Origin: Pseudescherichia sp031979925
GTDB lineage: Bacteria; Pseudomonadota; Gammaproteobacteria; Enterobacterales; Enterobacteriaceae
Direction: 5' to 3'
Length of the DNA stretch: 64,000 nucleotides
Assembly (NCBI RefSeq): GCF_031979925.1
Contig: NZ_DALZFB010000011.1
Coordinates: forward strand, 62,001-126,000
Made by a program: the position numbers and the translations under genes. Numbering within the stretch: position 1 is the first letter of the stretch; each line of letters opens with the position of its first letter. A model generated the notes under the pieces. The model ran no database searches, was not told the DNA's origin, and was given only the letters and a program-made list of their open reading frames with translations. This document shows, in pieces, positions 55,281-63,150 of the stretch.

Positions 55281-55644
55281 CCTGTTAACCTAACCAAAGA
55301 TTAAATACTACTGCTGGATATAGGAAAGTTCTTAGCTATTGGTGTTATCTGTCTATCCGAGTTTGTTACGGAATGTCTCCCTATACTTCTTTGCACTTAC
55401 ATTATAAGAACAGTCATTCTCATTCCTTATTGCATTTTGTATTAGCCTCAACCTTTGACAGAAGATGCTACCCGTTTTGCACCTAACATTGGTGCTCACC
55501 TGCTGCTTAGGTTCATTGGTTTGTTCATTTCCCGCTCTTCCCTAAGTGGCAGGTTTTTCTATTCAGTTAAATTGAAATACCGAACAACTTCATTCCTAAA
55601 GAATGCAATGCACAGTGCATTGGCATTAGGCATGAGTATGCCTT
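55281..55644. other. AT-rich island gap
   Basis: No supported gene. A plus-strand frame 55455-55661 with TTG start lacks a ribosome site and has no recognisable sequence. It presumably includes promoters for the divergent genes. Confidence 0.45.
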
Positions 55645-55785
55645 ATGGCATCCAAATCTAAAGAGCGTCTAGCTAGAGCGTTATATTTAGCTATTGATCA
55701 AAGTGGTATGTCTTACACAGTGACAGCCAAGAAACTTGATGTGAAAACACAAAACCTCAACCCTGCTCCCGATATGAGCTTGTAA
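55645..55785 (+). CDS. Short possible DNA-binding fragment
   Basis: A 46-residue frame: MASKSKERLARALYLAIDQS then GMSYTVTAKKLDVKTQNLNP. The pattern suggests a truncated helix-turn-helix (TVTAKKLDVKTQNL), ending abruptly with a stop. No good ribosome site. It may be a decayed phage regulator. Confidence 0.3.
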   Translation: MASKSKERLARALYLAIDQSGMSYTVTAKKLDVKTQNLNPAPDMSL

Positions 55786-55837
55786 TTAAAAGCTTAGCAT
55801 ATATCCACGAAGCGTGGTGACAGATAGAAGATACAAA

Positions 55838-56122
55838 ATGATTACTATTTTTGAAATCAAAGATTTTGTTGACCGTGAATTAATGACTAAAGAAGCTGCT
55901 TGCGATGAACTTTGGAAAGCTACTCACCTTCTTCCTGGTGTAGTAATGAATGCGAACTTTGCTCCGGATCGCTATAAAAAGTTTGCAGATGACAAAAGTT
56001 ATAAGTCAGAGCGTCTGGGTTATGGTGAAATTAAATGGATACGTAAGTCAGTCAAACACACCAAGGATGAAGCAGAAGTTCAATTAGTAATGGCTAGACT
56101 TGAAGCTGCTATCAGGGACTAA
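55838..56122 (+). CDS. Unrecognised phage-type protein, 94 residues
   Basis: A 94-residue soluble, charged, mainly helical protein: MITIFEIKDFVDRELMTKEA start and KDEAEVQLVMARLEAAIRD end. Nothing recognised. The start at 55838 is taken in preference to a GTG 24 bases upstream. It lies 62 bases before the tail-like fragment on the same strand. Confidence 0.55.
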   Translation: MITIFEIKDFVDRELMTKEAACDELWKATHLLPGVVMNANFAPDRYKKFADDKSYKSERLGYGEIKWIRKSVKHTKDEAEVQLVMARLEAAIRD

Positions 56123-56184
56123 TAGAAGGGGGGCTGCATTATTAGTAATGCTTGCCCTCTATTCATGTAAAGGATTACGACATT

Positions 56185-56502
56185 ATGACAGTAGAATATG
56201 ATGCAGTATATGTAGCGGATTTAGACCCTGCATTACCAGCAGATACAGATGGCCTTTCACAAGATAATGACCATATTATGTTGGTGAAGCAAGTGATCCA
56301 GAATACTTTCCCATCAGCAACCACAGCTCTTGTTACAGACCTCAACTACCTCAATCAACTACCTACACGTATTGCCTATATAACAGACCCTGAGAGCGAT
56401 GTAGACAGCAATCCATCAGGCTCGCTTACAGAGCTTACTTTCATCAGGGACGATACAGCCCAATCCAATAGCTGTAGAAAAGCTTTGTCCACTCGTTCAT
56501 AG
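56185..56502 (+). CDS. Phage tail-fibre-like N-terminal fragment
   Basis: A 105-residue product. The segment ALPADTDGLSQDNDHIMLVK and the QNTFPSATTALVTDLNYLNQ segment match the pattern common near the N-terminus of podovirus tail fibre and appendage proteins, in which a DxLS-x-GDDHI-x-x-(I/V)K motif precedes FPN and NYL. It ends early with a tail of unrelated sequence, so it is probably a truncated remnant. The match is from memory of the pattern. Confidence 0.55.
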   Translation: MTVEYDAVYVADLDPALPADTDGLSQDNDHIMLVKQVIQNTFPSATTALVTDLNYLNQLPTRIAYITDPESDVDSNPSGSLTELTFIRDDTAQSNSCRKALSTRS

Positions 56503-56542
56503 TACTAATCCCTTAGCTAGCCGTAATATTTCTAGGTACTAT

Positions 56543-56633
56543 TCATGTCCCAGCCGGCGATGAAGGAGAGGTGAGAGAAGCGGTAAAGACGTTGGAAGGT
56601 GCGGGTGAGTTGCTGATAGTTGCTGTTGTCCAT
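56543..56633 (-). pseudogene. M32 carboxypeptidase 5' remnant
   Basis: This 91-base piece, with 35 bases of promoter sequence beyond it to about 56668, is about 90 percent identical to 52628-52718 plus upstream, the start of the M32 gene, including its ATG (56631-56633). It breaks off at the island edge. It shows that the island carries or recreated the M32-ynfM junction. Confidence 0.9.
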
Positions 56634-56771
56634 TGAGCCTCGTGTTGTGCTGATATTATTTATTTACATTTCAAGATAACAGGACGCTTGTGCGGATACC
56701 AACGTGAGAAATTTTCTGGCGGTCATACCCTATAGAGCTTCCCAATAGAGTTGAGCTGACGCGGTGTCTAT

Positions 56772-56849
56772 TGCCCGGCGGCGCTACGCTTGCACGGGCC
56801 TACGGTAAGGCGCTGTTATTAGGCTGGGCAAGCGTAGCGCCGCCCGGCA
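56772..56849. repeat. Large REP-type inverted repeat
   Basis: Two 22-base arms, 56772-56793 and 56828-56849, are inverted copies with a single mismatch, containing GGCGCTACGCTTGC and its complement. The arms match REP sequences (CGGGCCTACG follows the first). Located between the M32 remnant and the 3' end of ynfM, so it may stabilise the ynfM transcript. Confidence 0.85.
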
Positions 56850-56871
56850 CGTTCAGGCAGGATACATTACG

Positions 56872-58128
56872 CTATGCAGAGAGCCTGCGGTGCAGGCTGC
56901 GGCCCACCAGCAGCGCGGCCAGCAGCATCAGGGTGATAAAACCGCCGACGCCGTTCCAGCCATAGCTGTGCCAGAATACGCCGCCGAGCGTCCCGGCCAG
57001 GCTCGATCCCAGGTAGTAGCTGAAGAAATAGAGCGATGAGGCCTGGCCCTTTGCCCGGCGCGCTCGCGGCCCGATCCAGCTGCTGGCGACGGAGTGAGCG
57101 GCAAAGAAGCCCGCGGAGAAGAGCAGCATCCCGGCAAAAATCAGCCCCAGCGATGAGAAGAGCGTCAGCAGCACGCCCCCCAGCATAATCCCCGTTGAAA
57201 CGAGCATCACTGGCCCGCGCCCAAAGCGCGCGGTCATCGCCCCGGCTTTGGGCGAACTCCATGTCCCGGTCAGGTAAGCCACCGAGAGCAGGCCTACCAC
57301 CGCCTGGCTCAGCTGCCACGGCGTCTGCATCAGGCGATAGCCAATGTAGTTAAACAGGGTGACGAACGACCCCATCAGCAGAAAACCAGTAAGAAACAGC
57401 AGCGGCAGGCCACGGTCGCGCCAGTGCAGGCGGAAGTTGATCATCAGCGAGCGGGGTCGCAGGGAGGCGGGGCGGAAATGACGCGATTCCGGGAGAATTT
57501 TCCAGAACATCAGCGCCGAGGCGAGGGCAAAGCAGCCAATAACGGCAAGAGCGATGCGCCAGGAAAAGAAGTCGGTAAACACCCCGCTGAGCAGGCGTCC
57601 GCTCATGCCGCCGATAGAGTTACCGCTGATGTAGAGACCCATCGAAAAGGCCACCACGCTGGGGTGGATCTCTTCGCTCAGGTAGGTCATCCCCACCGCC
57701 GCCACGCCGCTCAGCGACAGCCCCACCAGCGCGCGCATAATTAAAATGCCGTGCCAGCTGGTCATCATCGTGGAGAGCAGCGTACAGCACGAGGCCAGCA
57801 GCAGAGCGGTGACCATCACCGGTTTGCGGCCAATGGCATCCGAAAGCGGACCGGTGAACAGCAGCCCAATGGCCAGCATGGCAGTAGAGATAGAGAGCGA
57901 AATGCTGCTGCTGGCTGGCGAGACGCCGAACTCGTGGGAGAGCACCGGCAGAATCGGCTGCACACAGTAGAGCAGGGCGAAGGTCGCCAGTCCGGCAGAG
58001 AAGAGCGCCAGCGTGACGCGCATAAACTGTGGTGTGCCGCGTTTAATATAGGGTGTGGCAGGAATAGCGGTAGTCTGCACGTCGGCATCGCTTGCCGGGG
58101 CGATGTCAACGACGGTAGTACGGCTCAC
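56872..58128 (-). CDS. ynfM: MFS transporter YnfM
   Basis: A 418-residue, 12-helix major facilitator, orthologue of E. coli YnfM (MSRTTVVDIAPASDAD start; GLLFTGPLSDAIGRKPVMVT loop 2-3 motif). E. coli YnfM has been linked to arabinose and drug efflux families, but its substrate is uncertain. It is divergent from the LysR gene ynfL. Its 3' end is duplicated in broken form at 52798-53019. Confidence 0.95.
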   Translation of the reverse strand: MSRTTVVDIAPASDADVQTTAIPATPYIKRGTPQFMRVTLALFSAGLATFALLYCVQPILPVLSHEFGVSPASSSISLSISTAMLAIGLLFTGPLSDAIGRKPVMVTALLLASCCTLLSTMMTSWHGILIMRALVGLSLSGVAAVGMTYLSEEIHPSVVAFSMGLYISGNSIGGMSGRLLSGVFTDFFSWRIALAVIGCFALASALMFWKILPESRHFRPASLRPRSLMINFRLHWRDRGLPLLFLTGFLLMGSFVTLFNYIGYRLMQTPWQLSQAVVGLLSVAYLTGTWSSPKAGAMTARFGRGPVMLVSTGIMLGGVLLTLFSSLGLIFAGMLLFSAGFFAAHSVASSWIGPRARRAKGQASSLYFFSYYLGSSLAGTLGGVFWHSYGWNGVGGFITLMLLAALLVGRSLHRRLSA

Positions 58129-58201
58129 GGGGGATCCTTAGTGGCTTATAACGGCTGAGAAGCGATTACCGATAAGGGTAGGAAAATGTAAATATTCTGT
58201 C

Positions 58202-58232
58202 TAATATATTAATAATCTCAAATAATATATTA
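58202..58232. promoter_or_regulatory. Paired TAATATATTA palindromes between ynfM and ynfL
   Basis: The palindrome TAATATATTA occurs at 58202-58211 and 58223-58232, 21 bases apart (two helical turns), directly before the ynfL start and 74-104 bases upstream of ynfM. The placement suits binding by YnfL to control ynfM and itself. Inferred. Confidence 0.5.
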
Positions 58233-58237
58233 AACAT

Positions 58238-59158
58238 ATGAATATCGAGCTGCGTCATCTGCGCTACTTTATTGCCGTGGCGGAAGAGCTGCATTTTGGC
58301 CATGCTGCGGCCCGGCTTAACATTTCTCAGCCGCCGCTAAGCCAGCAGATCCAGCTGCTGGAGCAGCAGGTTGGTGCCCGGTTGCTGGCGCGGACCAACC
58401 GCAGCGTGGCACTGACCCCGGCGGGAAAACAGTTTCTGCTCGACAGCCGACAGATCCTTATGCAGGTTGATGACGCAGCCGCCCGTGCCGCCCGTCTGCA
58501 TCAGGGGCAGACCGGTGAACTGCGGGTCGGCTTTACCTCCTCTGCCCCCTTTATTAAAGCGGTTTCGGATACCCTATCGACCTTCCGGCGACGCTATCCC
58601 GACGTGCATCTGCAAACCCGGGAGATCAATACCCGCGAGCAGATCGCTCCTCTGCATGAGGGAACCCTGGATCTGGGCCTGATGCGCAATACCGCGCTGC
58701 CGGAGACCCTGGCGTGGGAGGTGATCCTGCGAGAACCGCTGCTGGCGATGGTTCCGTGCGATCACCCCCTGGCGGCGCAGCCTTCGGTAACCCTGAGTCA
58801 GCTGGCGAGAGAGCCGTTTGTCTTTTTTGACCCGCATGTCGGAACCGGACTGTATGACGATATTCTTGGCCTGATGCGCCGCTACGGGCTGGTGCCGCGT
58901 ATTGCCCAGGAGGTGGGCGAGGCGATGACCATTATTGGTCTGGTGGCGGCGGGACTGGGCGTATCGATCCTGCCCGCCTCGTTTTGTCGGGTGCAGCTGA
59001 GCGAGATGCGTTGGCTGCCCATCGTCGAAGTCGATGCGGTCTCTCAGATGTGGCTGGTCTGGTCGAGACATCGTGAGCAGGGCGCTGCCGCGCTGCATTT
59101 CAAGCAGCAGCTGCTTGAGAGCGTTAAAAGCGACCAGAATGTGCCCCATAAAGGGTGA
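58238..59158 (+). CDS. ynfL: LysR-family regulator YnfL
   Basis: A 306-residue LysR-type regulator of the CbbR/BenM-like group, orthologue of E. coli YnfL. The helix-turn-helix reads HFGHAAARLNISQPPLSQQI (residues 20-39) and the effector domain has GELRVGFTSSAPF. It is divergent from ynfM, which it probably regulates. Confidence 0.94.
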   Translation: MNIELRHLRYFIAVAEELHFGHAAARLNISQPPLSQQIQLLEQQVGARLLARTNRSVALTPAGKQFLLDSRQILMQVDDAAARAARLHQGQTGELRVGFTSSAPFIKAVSDTLSTFRRRYPDVHLQTREINTREQIAPLHEGTLDLGLMRNTALPETLAWEVILREPLLAMVPCDHPLAAQPSVTLSQLAREPFVFFDPHVGTGLYDDILGLMRRYGLVPRIAQEVGEAMTIIGLVAAGLGVSILPASFCRVQLSEMRWLPIVEVDAVSQMWLVWSRHREQGAAALHFKQQLLESVKSDQNVPHKG

Positions 59159-59265
59159 AATTGTGCGGTAAATCACAAGGCTAATCAAAAATTTGACGGC
59201 CTTAAGGAACTGCTTCACCATAGCCAGAAGTTTATTTCGAAGCGCGAAAATAAAGGGAGCAAGAG

Positions 59266-60486
59266 GTGGTTGCTGATAGTACGCCCGGCCATATTGATCA
59301 GATTAAGCAGACCAATGCAGGAGCCGTTTACCGGCTTATCGATCAGCTAGGCCCGGTTTCACGTATCGATCTGTCGCGTCTGGCGCAGCTTGCCCCCGCC
59401 AGCATCACTAAGATTGTCCGTGAAATGCTCGAGGCACATCTGGTGCAGGAGACCGAGATCCAGGAGCCGGGCAGCCGTGGTCGTCCCGCCGTAGGGTTAA
59501 TGGTGGAAACTGAAGCCTGGCACTATCTCTCGTTGCGCATTAGCCGGGGTGAGATCCATCTCGCCCTGCGTGATCTTAGCAGCAAGCTAGTGGTCGAGGA
59601 GCTGCGTGAGCTGCCTCTACACTCCCACGCCCCCTTTGTCAGCCGCGTTATTCATCACATCGACCAGTTTTTTATCCGCCATCAGCGCAAGCTCGAACGC
59701 CTGACCGCCATCGCCATTACCCTGCCAGGCATTATCGATACCGAAAATGGCATCGTACATCGAATGCCGTTCTATGAAGATGTCAAAGACATGGCGCTGG
59801 GGGAGGCCCTTGAGCGCCATACCGGCGTGCCGGTCTATATTCAACATGACATCAGCGCGTGGACCATGGCGGAGGCGCTTTTTGGTGCGTCTCGCGGCGC
59901 GCGGGACGTTATTCAGGTAGTGATCGACCACAACGTTGGCGCGGGGGTGATCACTGACGGACGTCTGCTGCATGCAGGCAGCAGCAGCCTGGTTGAGATC
60001 GGCCACACCCAGGTCGACCCCTACGGCAAGCGCTGCTACTGCGGCAATCATGGCTGTCTCGAAACTATCGCCAGCGTAGAGAGCGTGCTGGAGCTGGCGC
60101 AGCAGCGCATGAACCAGTCGATGAGCTCGCAGCTGCACGGCCAGCCGCTCACCGTGGCCTCGCTCTGCCAGGCCGCGCGGGAGGGGGATCGGCTGGCGAC
60201 GGATATCATTACCGGCGTAGGCACCAACGTCGGGCGCATCCTGGCGATCATGGTGAACCTGTTCAATCCGCAAAAAATTCTTATTGGCTCCCCCCTGAGC
60301 CAGGCCGCAGATATTCTCTTTCCTGCCATCAGCAACTGCATCCGTCAGCAGTCTCTGCCTGCCTATAGCCGACATATCACCGTAGAGAGCACGCAGTTCT
60401 CTAACCAGGGCACGATGGCGGGTGCGGCGCTGGTAAAAGACGCGATGTATAACGGTTCGTTGTTGATTCGTCTGTTGCAGGGTTAA
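59266..60486 (+). CDS. mlc: Transcriptional repressor Mlc
   Basis: Mlc (DgsA) represses glucose PTS and related genes and is sequestered by the dephosphorylated glucose EIICB. The 406-residue product is nearly identical to E. coli: N-terminal helix-turn-helix (LSRLAQLAPASITKIVREML), a ROK domain and the zinc-binding site with CYCGNHGCLE and the upstream His in EIGHTQVD. It starts at GTG 59266 after AAGGGAGCAAGAG. It lies after ynfL as in E. coli. Confidence 0.97.
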   Translation: MVADSTPGHIDQIKQTNAGAVYRLIDQLGPVSRIDLSRLAQLAPASITKIVREMLEAHLVQETEIQEPGSRGRPAVGLMVETEAWHYLSLRISRGEIHLALRDLSSKLVVEELRELPLHSHAPFVSRVIHHIDQFFIRHQRKLERLTAIAITLPGIIDTENGIVHRMPFYEDVKDMALGEALERHTGVPVYIQHDISAWTMAEALFGASRGARDVIQVVIDHNVGAGVITDGRLLHAGSSSLVEIGHTQVDPYGKRCYCGNHGCLETIASVESVLELAQQRMNQSMSSQLHGQPLTVASLCQAAREGDRLATDIITGVGTNVGRILAIMVNLFNPQKILIGSPLSQAADILFPAISNCIRQQSLPAYSRHITVESTQFSNQGTMAGAALVKDAMYNGSLLIRLLQG

Positions 60487-60611
60487 CAAATTCGCACAGT
60501 TGTAGGAAAAATTGCGCTACCTCAAATTGGGCCCTGACGACTTAACTTAGACTTTCTCCTCTGAATTATTTTCCTGGTGTATATTTTCGCGGCAAAACGG
60601 TGGAGTGAGTG

Positions 60612-61307
60612 ATGCTTAAGCGTTTCTTTATTACGGGTACCGATACGGCTGTCGGGAAGACAGTGGTCTCCCGCGCACTTTTGCAGGCGCTGGCGGCCAG
60701 CGGCAGAAGCGTAGCTGGCTACAAGCCAGTGGCGAAGGGGAGTAAAGAGACGCCAGAGGGCCTGCGCAACAGAGATGCGCTGGTGCTGCAAAGCGTCTCG
60801 ACGTTAGCGCTCCCTTACGAGGCGGTGAATCCTATCGCGTTGAGCGAGGAGGAGAGCAGCGTCGCCCACAGCTGTCCCATCAACTATGGCCTGCTCTCGA
60901 AGGGGCTGGCGCATCTTAACGACTGCGTCGACCATGTGGTGGTCGAAGGGACGGGCGGCTGGCGTGGCCTGATGAACGATCTGCGTCCGCTCTCTGAGTG
61001 GGTGGTTCAGGAGCAGCTTCCGGTGATCATGGTAGTGGGGATCCAGGAGGGGTGCATCAACCATGCCCTGCTGACCGCCCAGGCCATTGCCAGCGACGGC
61101 CTGCCGTTGATCGGCTGGGTGGCAAACCGCATCAACCCCGGCCTTGCCCACTATGCCGAGATCATTAACGTGCTGGGCAAAAAGATCCCCGCGCCGCTGA
61201 TTGGCGAGCTACCCTATCTGCCCCGCGCCGAGCAGCGCGACCTGGCGCACTATATCGACATCACCCTGCTGACCCGGACGCTGATCGCCGATCGCGTGCT
61301 GGCCTAA
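60612..61307 (+). CDS. bioD2: Dethiobiotin synthetase paralogue BioD2
   Basis: BioD2 (YnfK) is a P-loop ATPase homologous to BioD, which forms dethiobiotin from 7,8-diaminopelargonate, CO2 and ATP. The 231-residue product has the Walker A motif GTDTAVGKT at residues 8-16 and EGTGGW at about 115. The start is ATG 60612; a GTG one codon earlier is also in frame. It follows mlc and converges on ynfD. Confidence 0.95.
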   Translation: MLKRFFITGTDTAVGKTVVSRALLQALAASGRSVAGYKPVAKGSKETPEGLRNRDALVLQSVSTLALPYEAVNPIALSEEESSVAHSCPINYGLLSKGLAHLNDCVDHVVVEGTGGWRGLMNDLRPLSEWVVQEQLPVIMVVGIQEGCINHALLTAQAIASDGLPLIGWVANRINPGLAHYAEIINVLGKKIPAPLIGELPYLPRAEQRDLAHYIDITLLTRTLIADRVLA

Positions 61308-61311
61308 TCGA

Positions 61312-61611
61312 CTACTGCGGCTCGGTACGTGAGCCGTCCGGCGCAGATCCGGCGGCAGGCACGTTGCCGCTGCTGGTGCGGGTATAGAGGATCTTATAGG
61401 TATCATTGGCGCAGTGGCCGACTACGTGCGTATCGGGCTTATCCGCCTGGTCTGCCGGAACAATATTGAGCGTAAACGCCGTCTCCGGCAGGCCGTTGGC
61501 CATGATGCGCTGCTTGATCTCACGTCTTACTTTTTCGCAATACTCCGGCGCGGCCAGCGCCGGGGCGGCGGCAAACAGTACCAGGGCGATGAACAAACGG
61601 GATGTTTTCAT
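61312..61611 (-). CDS. ynfD: DUF1161 periplasmic protein YnfD
   Basis: Orthologue of E. coli YnfD. The 99-residue precursor has a signal peptide (MKTSRLFIALVLFAAAPALA) and a DUF1161 domain with two conserved Cys (PEYCEKVR and VGHCANDT) likely forming a disulfide, ending YKILYTRTSSGNV. The tail is Pro/Ala/Ser-rich. Function unknown. It is convergent with bioD2 and follows urtE on the same strand. Confidence 0.92.
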   Translation of the reverse strand: MKTSRLFIALVLFAAAPALAAPEYCEKVRREIKQRIMANGLPETAFTLNIVPADQADKPDTHVVGHCANDTYKILYTRTSSGNVPAAGSAPDGSRTEPQ

Positions 61612-61658
61612 ACGCGGCTCCTGTTTTCAGGGGTATAGCTCTAGTCTAGCAGCCGTGG

Positions 61659-62357
61659 CTAAATCGCCACCAGATTGCGCACGCCGTGGCTCTCCATCTC
61701 TTCGCCTCTGCCGCGCTGAACGATCGCTCCCCGGGACATCACCAGATAGCTGTCCGCCAGCTCGGCGGCAAAGTCATAAAACTGCTCTACCAACAGGATC
61801 GCCATGTCGCCGCGCGCGGCGAGGGTTTTAATTACCACGCCAATCTCTTTGATCACCGAGGGCTGGATCCCCTCCGTTGGCTCATCAAGGATCAGCAGCT
61901 GCGGCCGACAGGCCAGCGCCCGGCCTATGGCTAACTGCTGCTGCTGGCCGCCGGAGAGATCGCCCCCGCGCCGCTGCTTCATCTCCCGCAGCACCGGAAA
62001 CAGGTCGTAGATCTCATCGGGAACCCGCCTGGACTGCGATCCACCGAAGCGCGCCAGACCCATCAGCAGGTTTTCCTCTACCGTCAGCCGGGGAAAGATC
62101 TCCCGCCCCTGCGGCACGTAGGCCATGCCGCTGCGCACCCGCTGGTGGGGCTTCTGCTGGTTGATGGCTTTACCCTGCCAGCTGATGGTTCCGGACTTGG
62201 CCGGGATCAGCCCCATCAGGCACTTCAGCAGGGTAGTTTTTCCCACCCCGTTGCGCCCCAGCAGACAGGTCACCTCCCCAGGGTGGGTAGTAAACGAGAG
62301 ACCACGCAGGATATGGCTTCCGCCGTAATATTGATGCAGTTCATTCACTTCCAGCAT
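61659..62357 (-). CDS. urtE: Urea ABC transporter ATP-binding protein UrtE
   Basis: UrtE is one of two ATPases of the urea-specific ABC importer (UrtABCDE). The 232-residue product has Walker A GRNGVGKTT, signature LSGGQQQQ and Walker B LLILDEPTEGIQPS, the last segment being typical of the LivF/UrtE branch. It starts one base after the urtD stop, in the urtCDE part of the operon. Confidence 0.93.
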   Translation of the reverse strand: MLEVNELHQYYGGSHILRGLSFTTHPGEVTCLLGRNGVGKTTLLKCLMGLIPAKSGTISWQGKAINQQKPHQRVRSGMAYVPQGREIFPRLTVEENLLMGLARFGGSQSRRVPDEIYDLFPVLREMKQRRGGDLSGGQQQQLAIGRALACRPQLLILDEPTEGIQPSVIKEIGVVIKTLAARGDMAILLVEQFYDFAAELADSYLVMSRGAIVQRGRGEEMESHGVRNLVAI

Positions 62358-62358
62358 G

Positions 62359-63150
62359 TTATCGCCCCAGATAAACGTCTATAACCTGTTCATTCGCCTG
62401 CACCTCGCGCAGGGAACCCTCGGCCAGCACCTGGCCCTGATGCAGCACCGTAACGTGGTCGGCAATGGTATCGACAAAGCCCATATCGTGCTCCACTACC
62501 ATCAGCGAGTGCTTGCCGGCAAGGGTGCGGAACAGCTCGGCGATATACTCGGTCTCGGCGTCGGTCAGCCCGGCGGCAGGCTCGTCCAGCAACAGCAGAT
62601 GCGGCTCCTGCACCAGCAGCATGCCGATCTCCAGAAACTGCTTCTGGCCGTGGGAGAGCAGTCCTGCCTGGCGTTGGCTCTGATTTGCCAGCCGCAGCAG
62701 CTGAAGGGTCTCATCGATGCGATCCCGCTGTTCGCCGCTGAGCGTCGCCCGCAGGCTGGCCCAGACTGACTTATCGGTTTTCAACGCGATCTCAAGGTTT
62801 TCGGCCACGGTTAGTGCCTCAAACACCGTTGGCTTCTGAAATTTGCGCCCGATGCCCGCCCGGGCAATCTCTACCGGGGAGAGCTGGGTCAGGTCGATAT
62901 TCTGGTCGTAAACCACGCTGCCGCTGTCCGGGCGGGTCTTGCCGGTGATCACATCCATCAGCGTGGTTTTGCCCGCGCCGTTGGGGCCGATGATGCAGCG
63001 CAGCTCGCCCACGCCAATCGCCAGCGTCAGGTCGGTGAGGGCGCGGAAGCTGTCGAAGGAGACGTTGATCTTCTCCAGCAGCAGTACCGGATCGGTGGTC
63101 TCCCGGAAACGATCCTGCGGCAGCGGCTGGGTAAAAAGGGTATCAGTCAT
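62359..63150 (-). CDS. urtD: Urea ABC transporter ATP-binding protein UrtD
   Basis: UrtD is the second ATPase of the urea importer. The 263-residue product has Walker A GPNGAGKTT, signature LSHGQKQ and Walker B LLLLDEPAAGL, the LivG/UrtD pattern. Its start overlaps the end of urtC by eight bases. The operon is usual in enterobacteria able to use urea as a nitrogen source; no urease genes are in the window. Confidence 0.93.
   Translation of the reverse strand: MTDTLFTQPLPQDRFRETTDPVLLLEKINVSFDSFRALTDLTLAIGVGELRCIIGPNGAGKTTLMDVITGKTRPDSGSVVYDQNIDLTQLSPVEIARAGIGRKFQKPTVFEALTVAENLEIALKTDKSVWASLRATLSGEQRDRIDETLQLLRLANQSQRQAGLLSHGQKQFLEIGMLLVQEPHLLLLDEPAAGLTDAETEYIAELFRTLAGKHSLMVVEHDMGFVDTIADHVTVLHQGQVLAEGSLREVQANEQVIDVYLGR

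Larger units (their letters stand above)
53020..56542. mobile_element. Phage-derived island flanked by duplicated host sequence
   Basis: This AT-rich 3.5-kb block has an integrase remnant at its left edge, small orphan genes and a phage tail-like fragment. The left flank is a ynfM 3' remnant next to the intact M32 gene; the right flank is an M32 5' remnant next to intact ynfM. The flanks are therefore direct repeats of the ancestral M32-ynfM junction. No complete integrase, replication or packaging gene was found, so it is likely a decayed prophage or satellite. Confidence 0.75.

Noticed and set aside
55455..55661. 68-codon plus-strand frame in the phage-derived island
   Set aside because: TTG start without a ribosome site, no recognisable motif, and it overlaps another weak frame.
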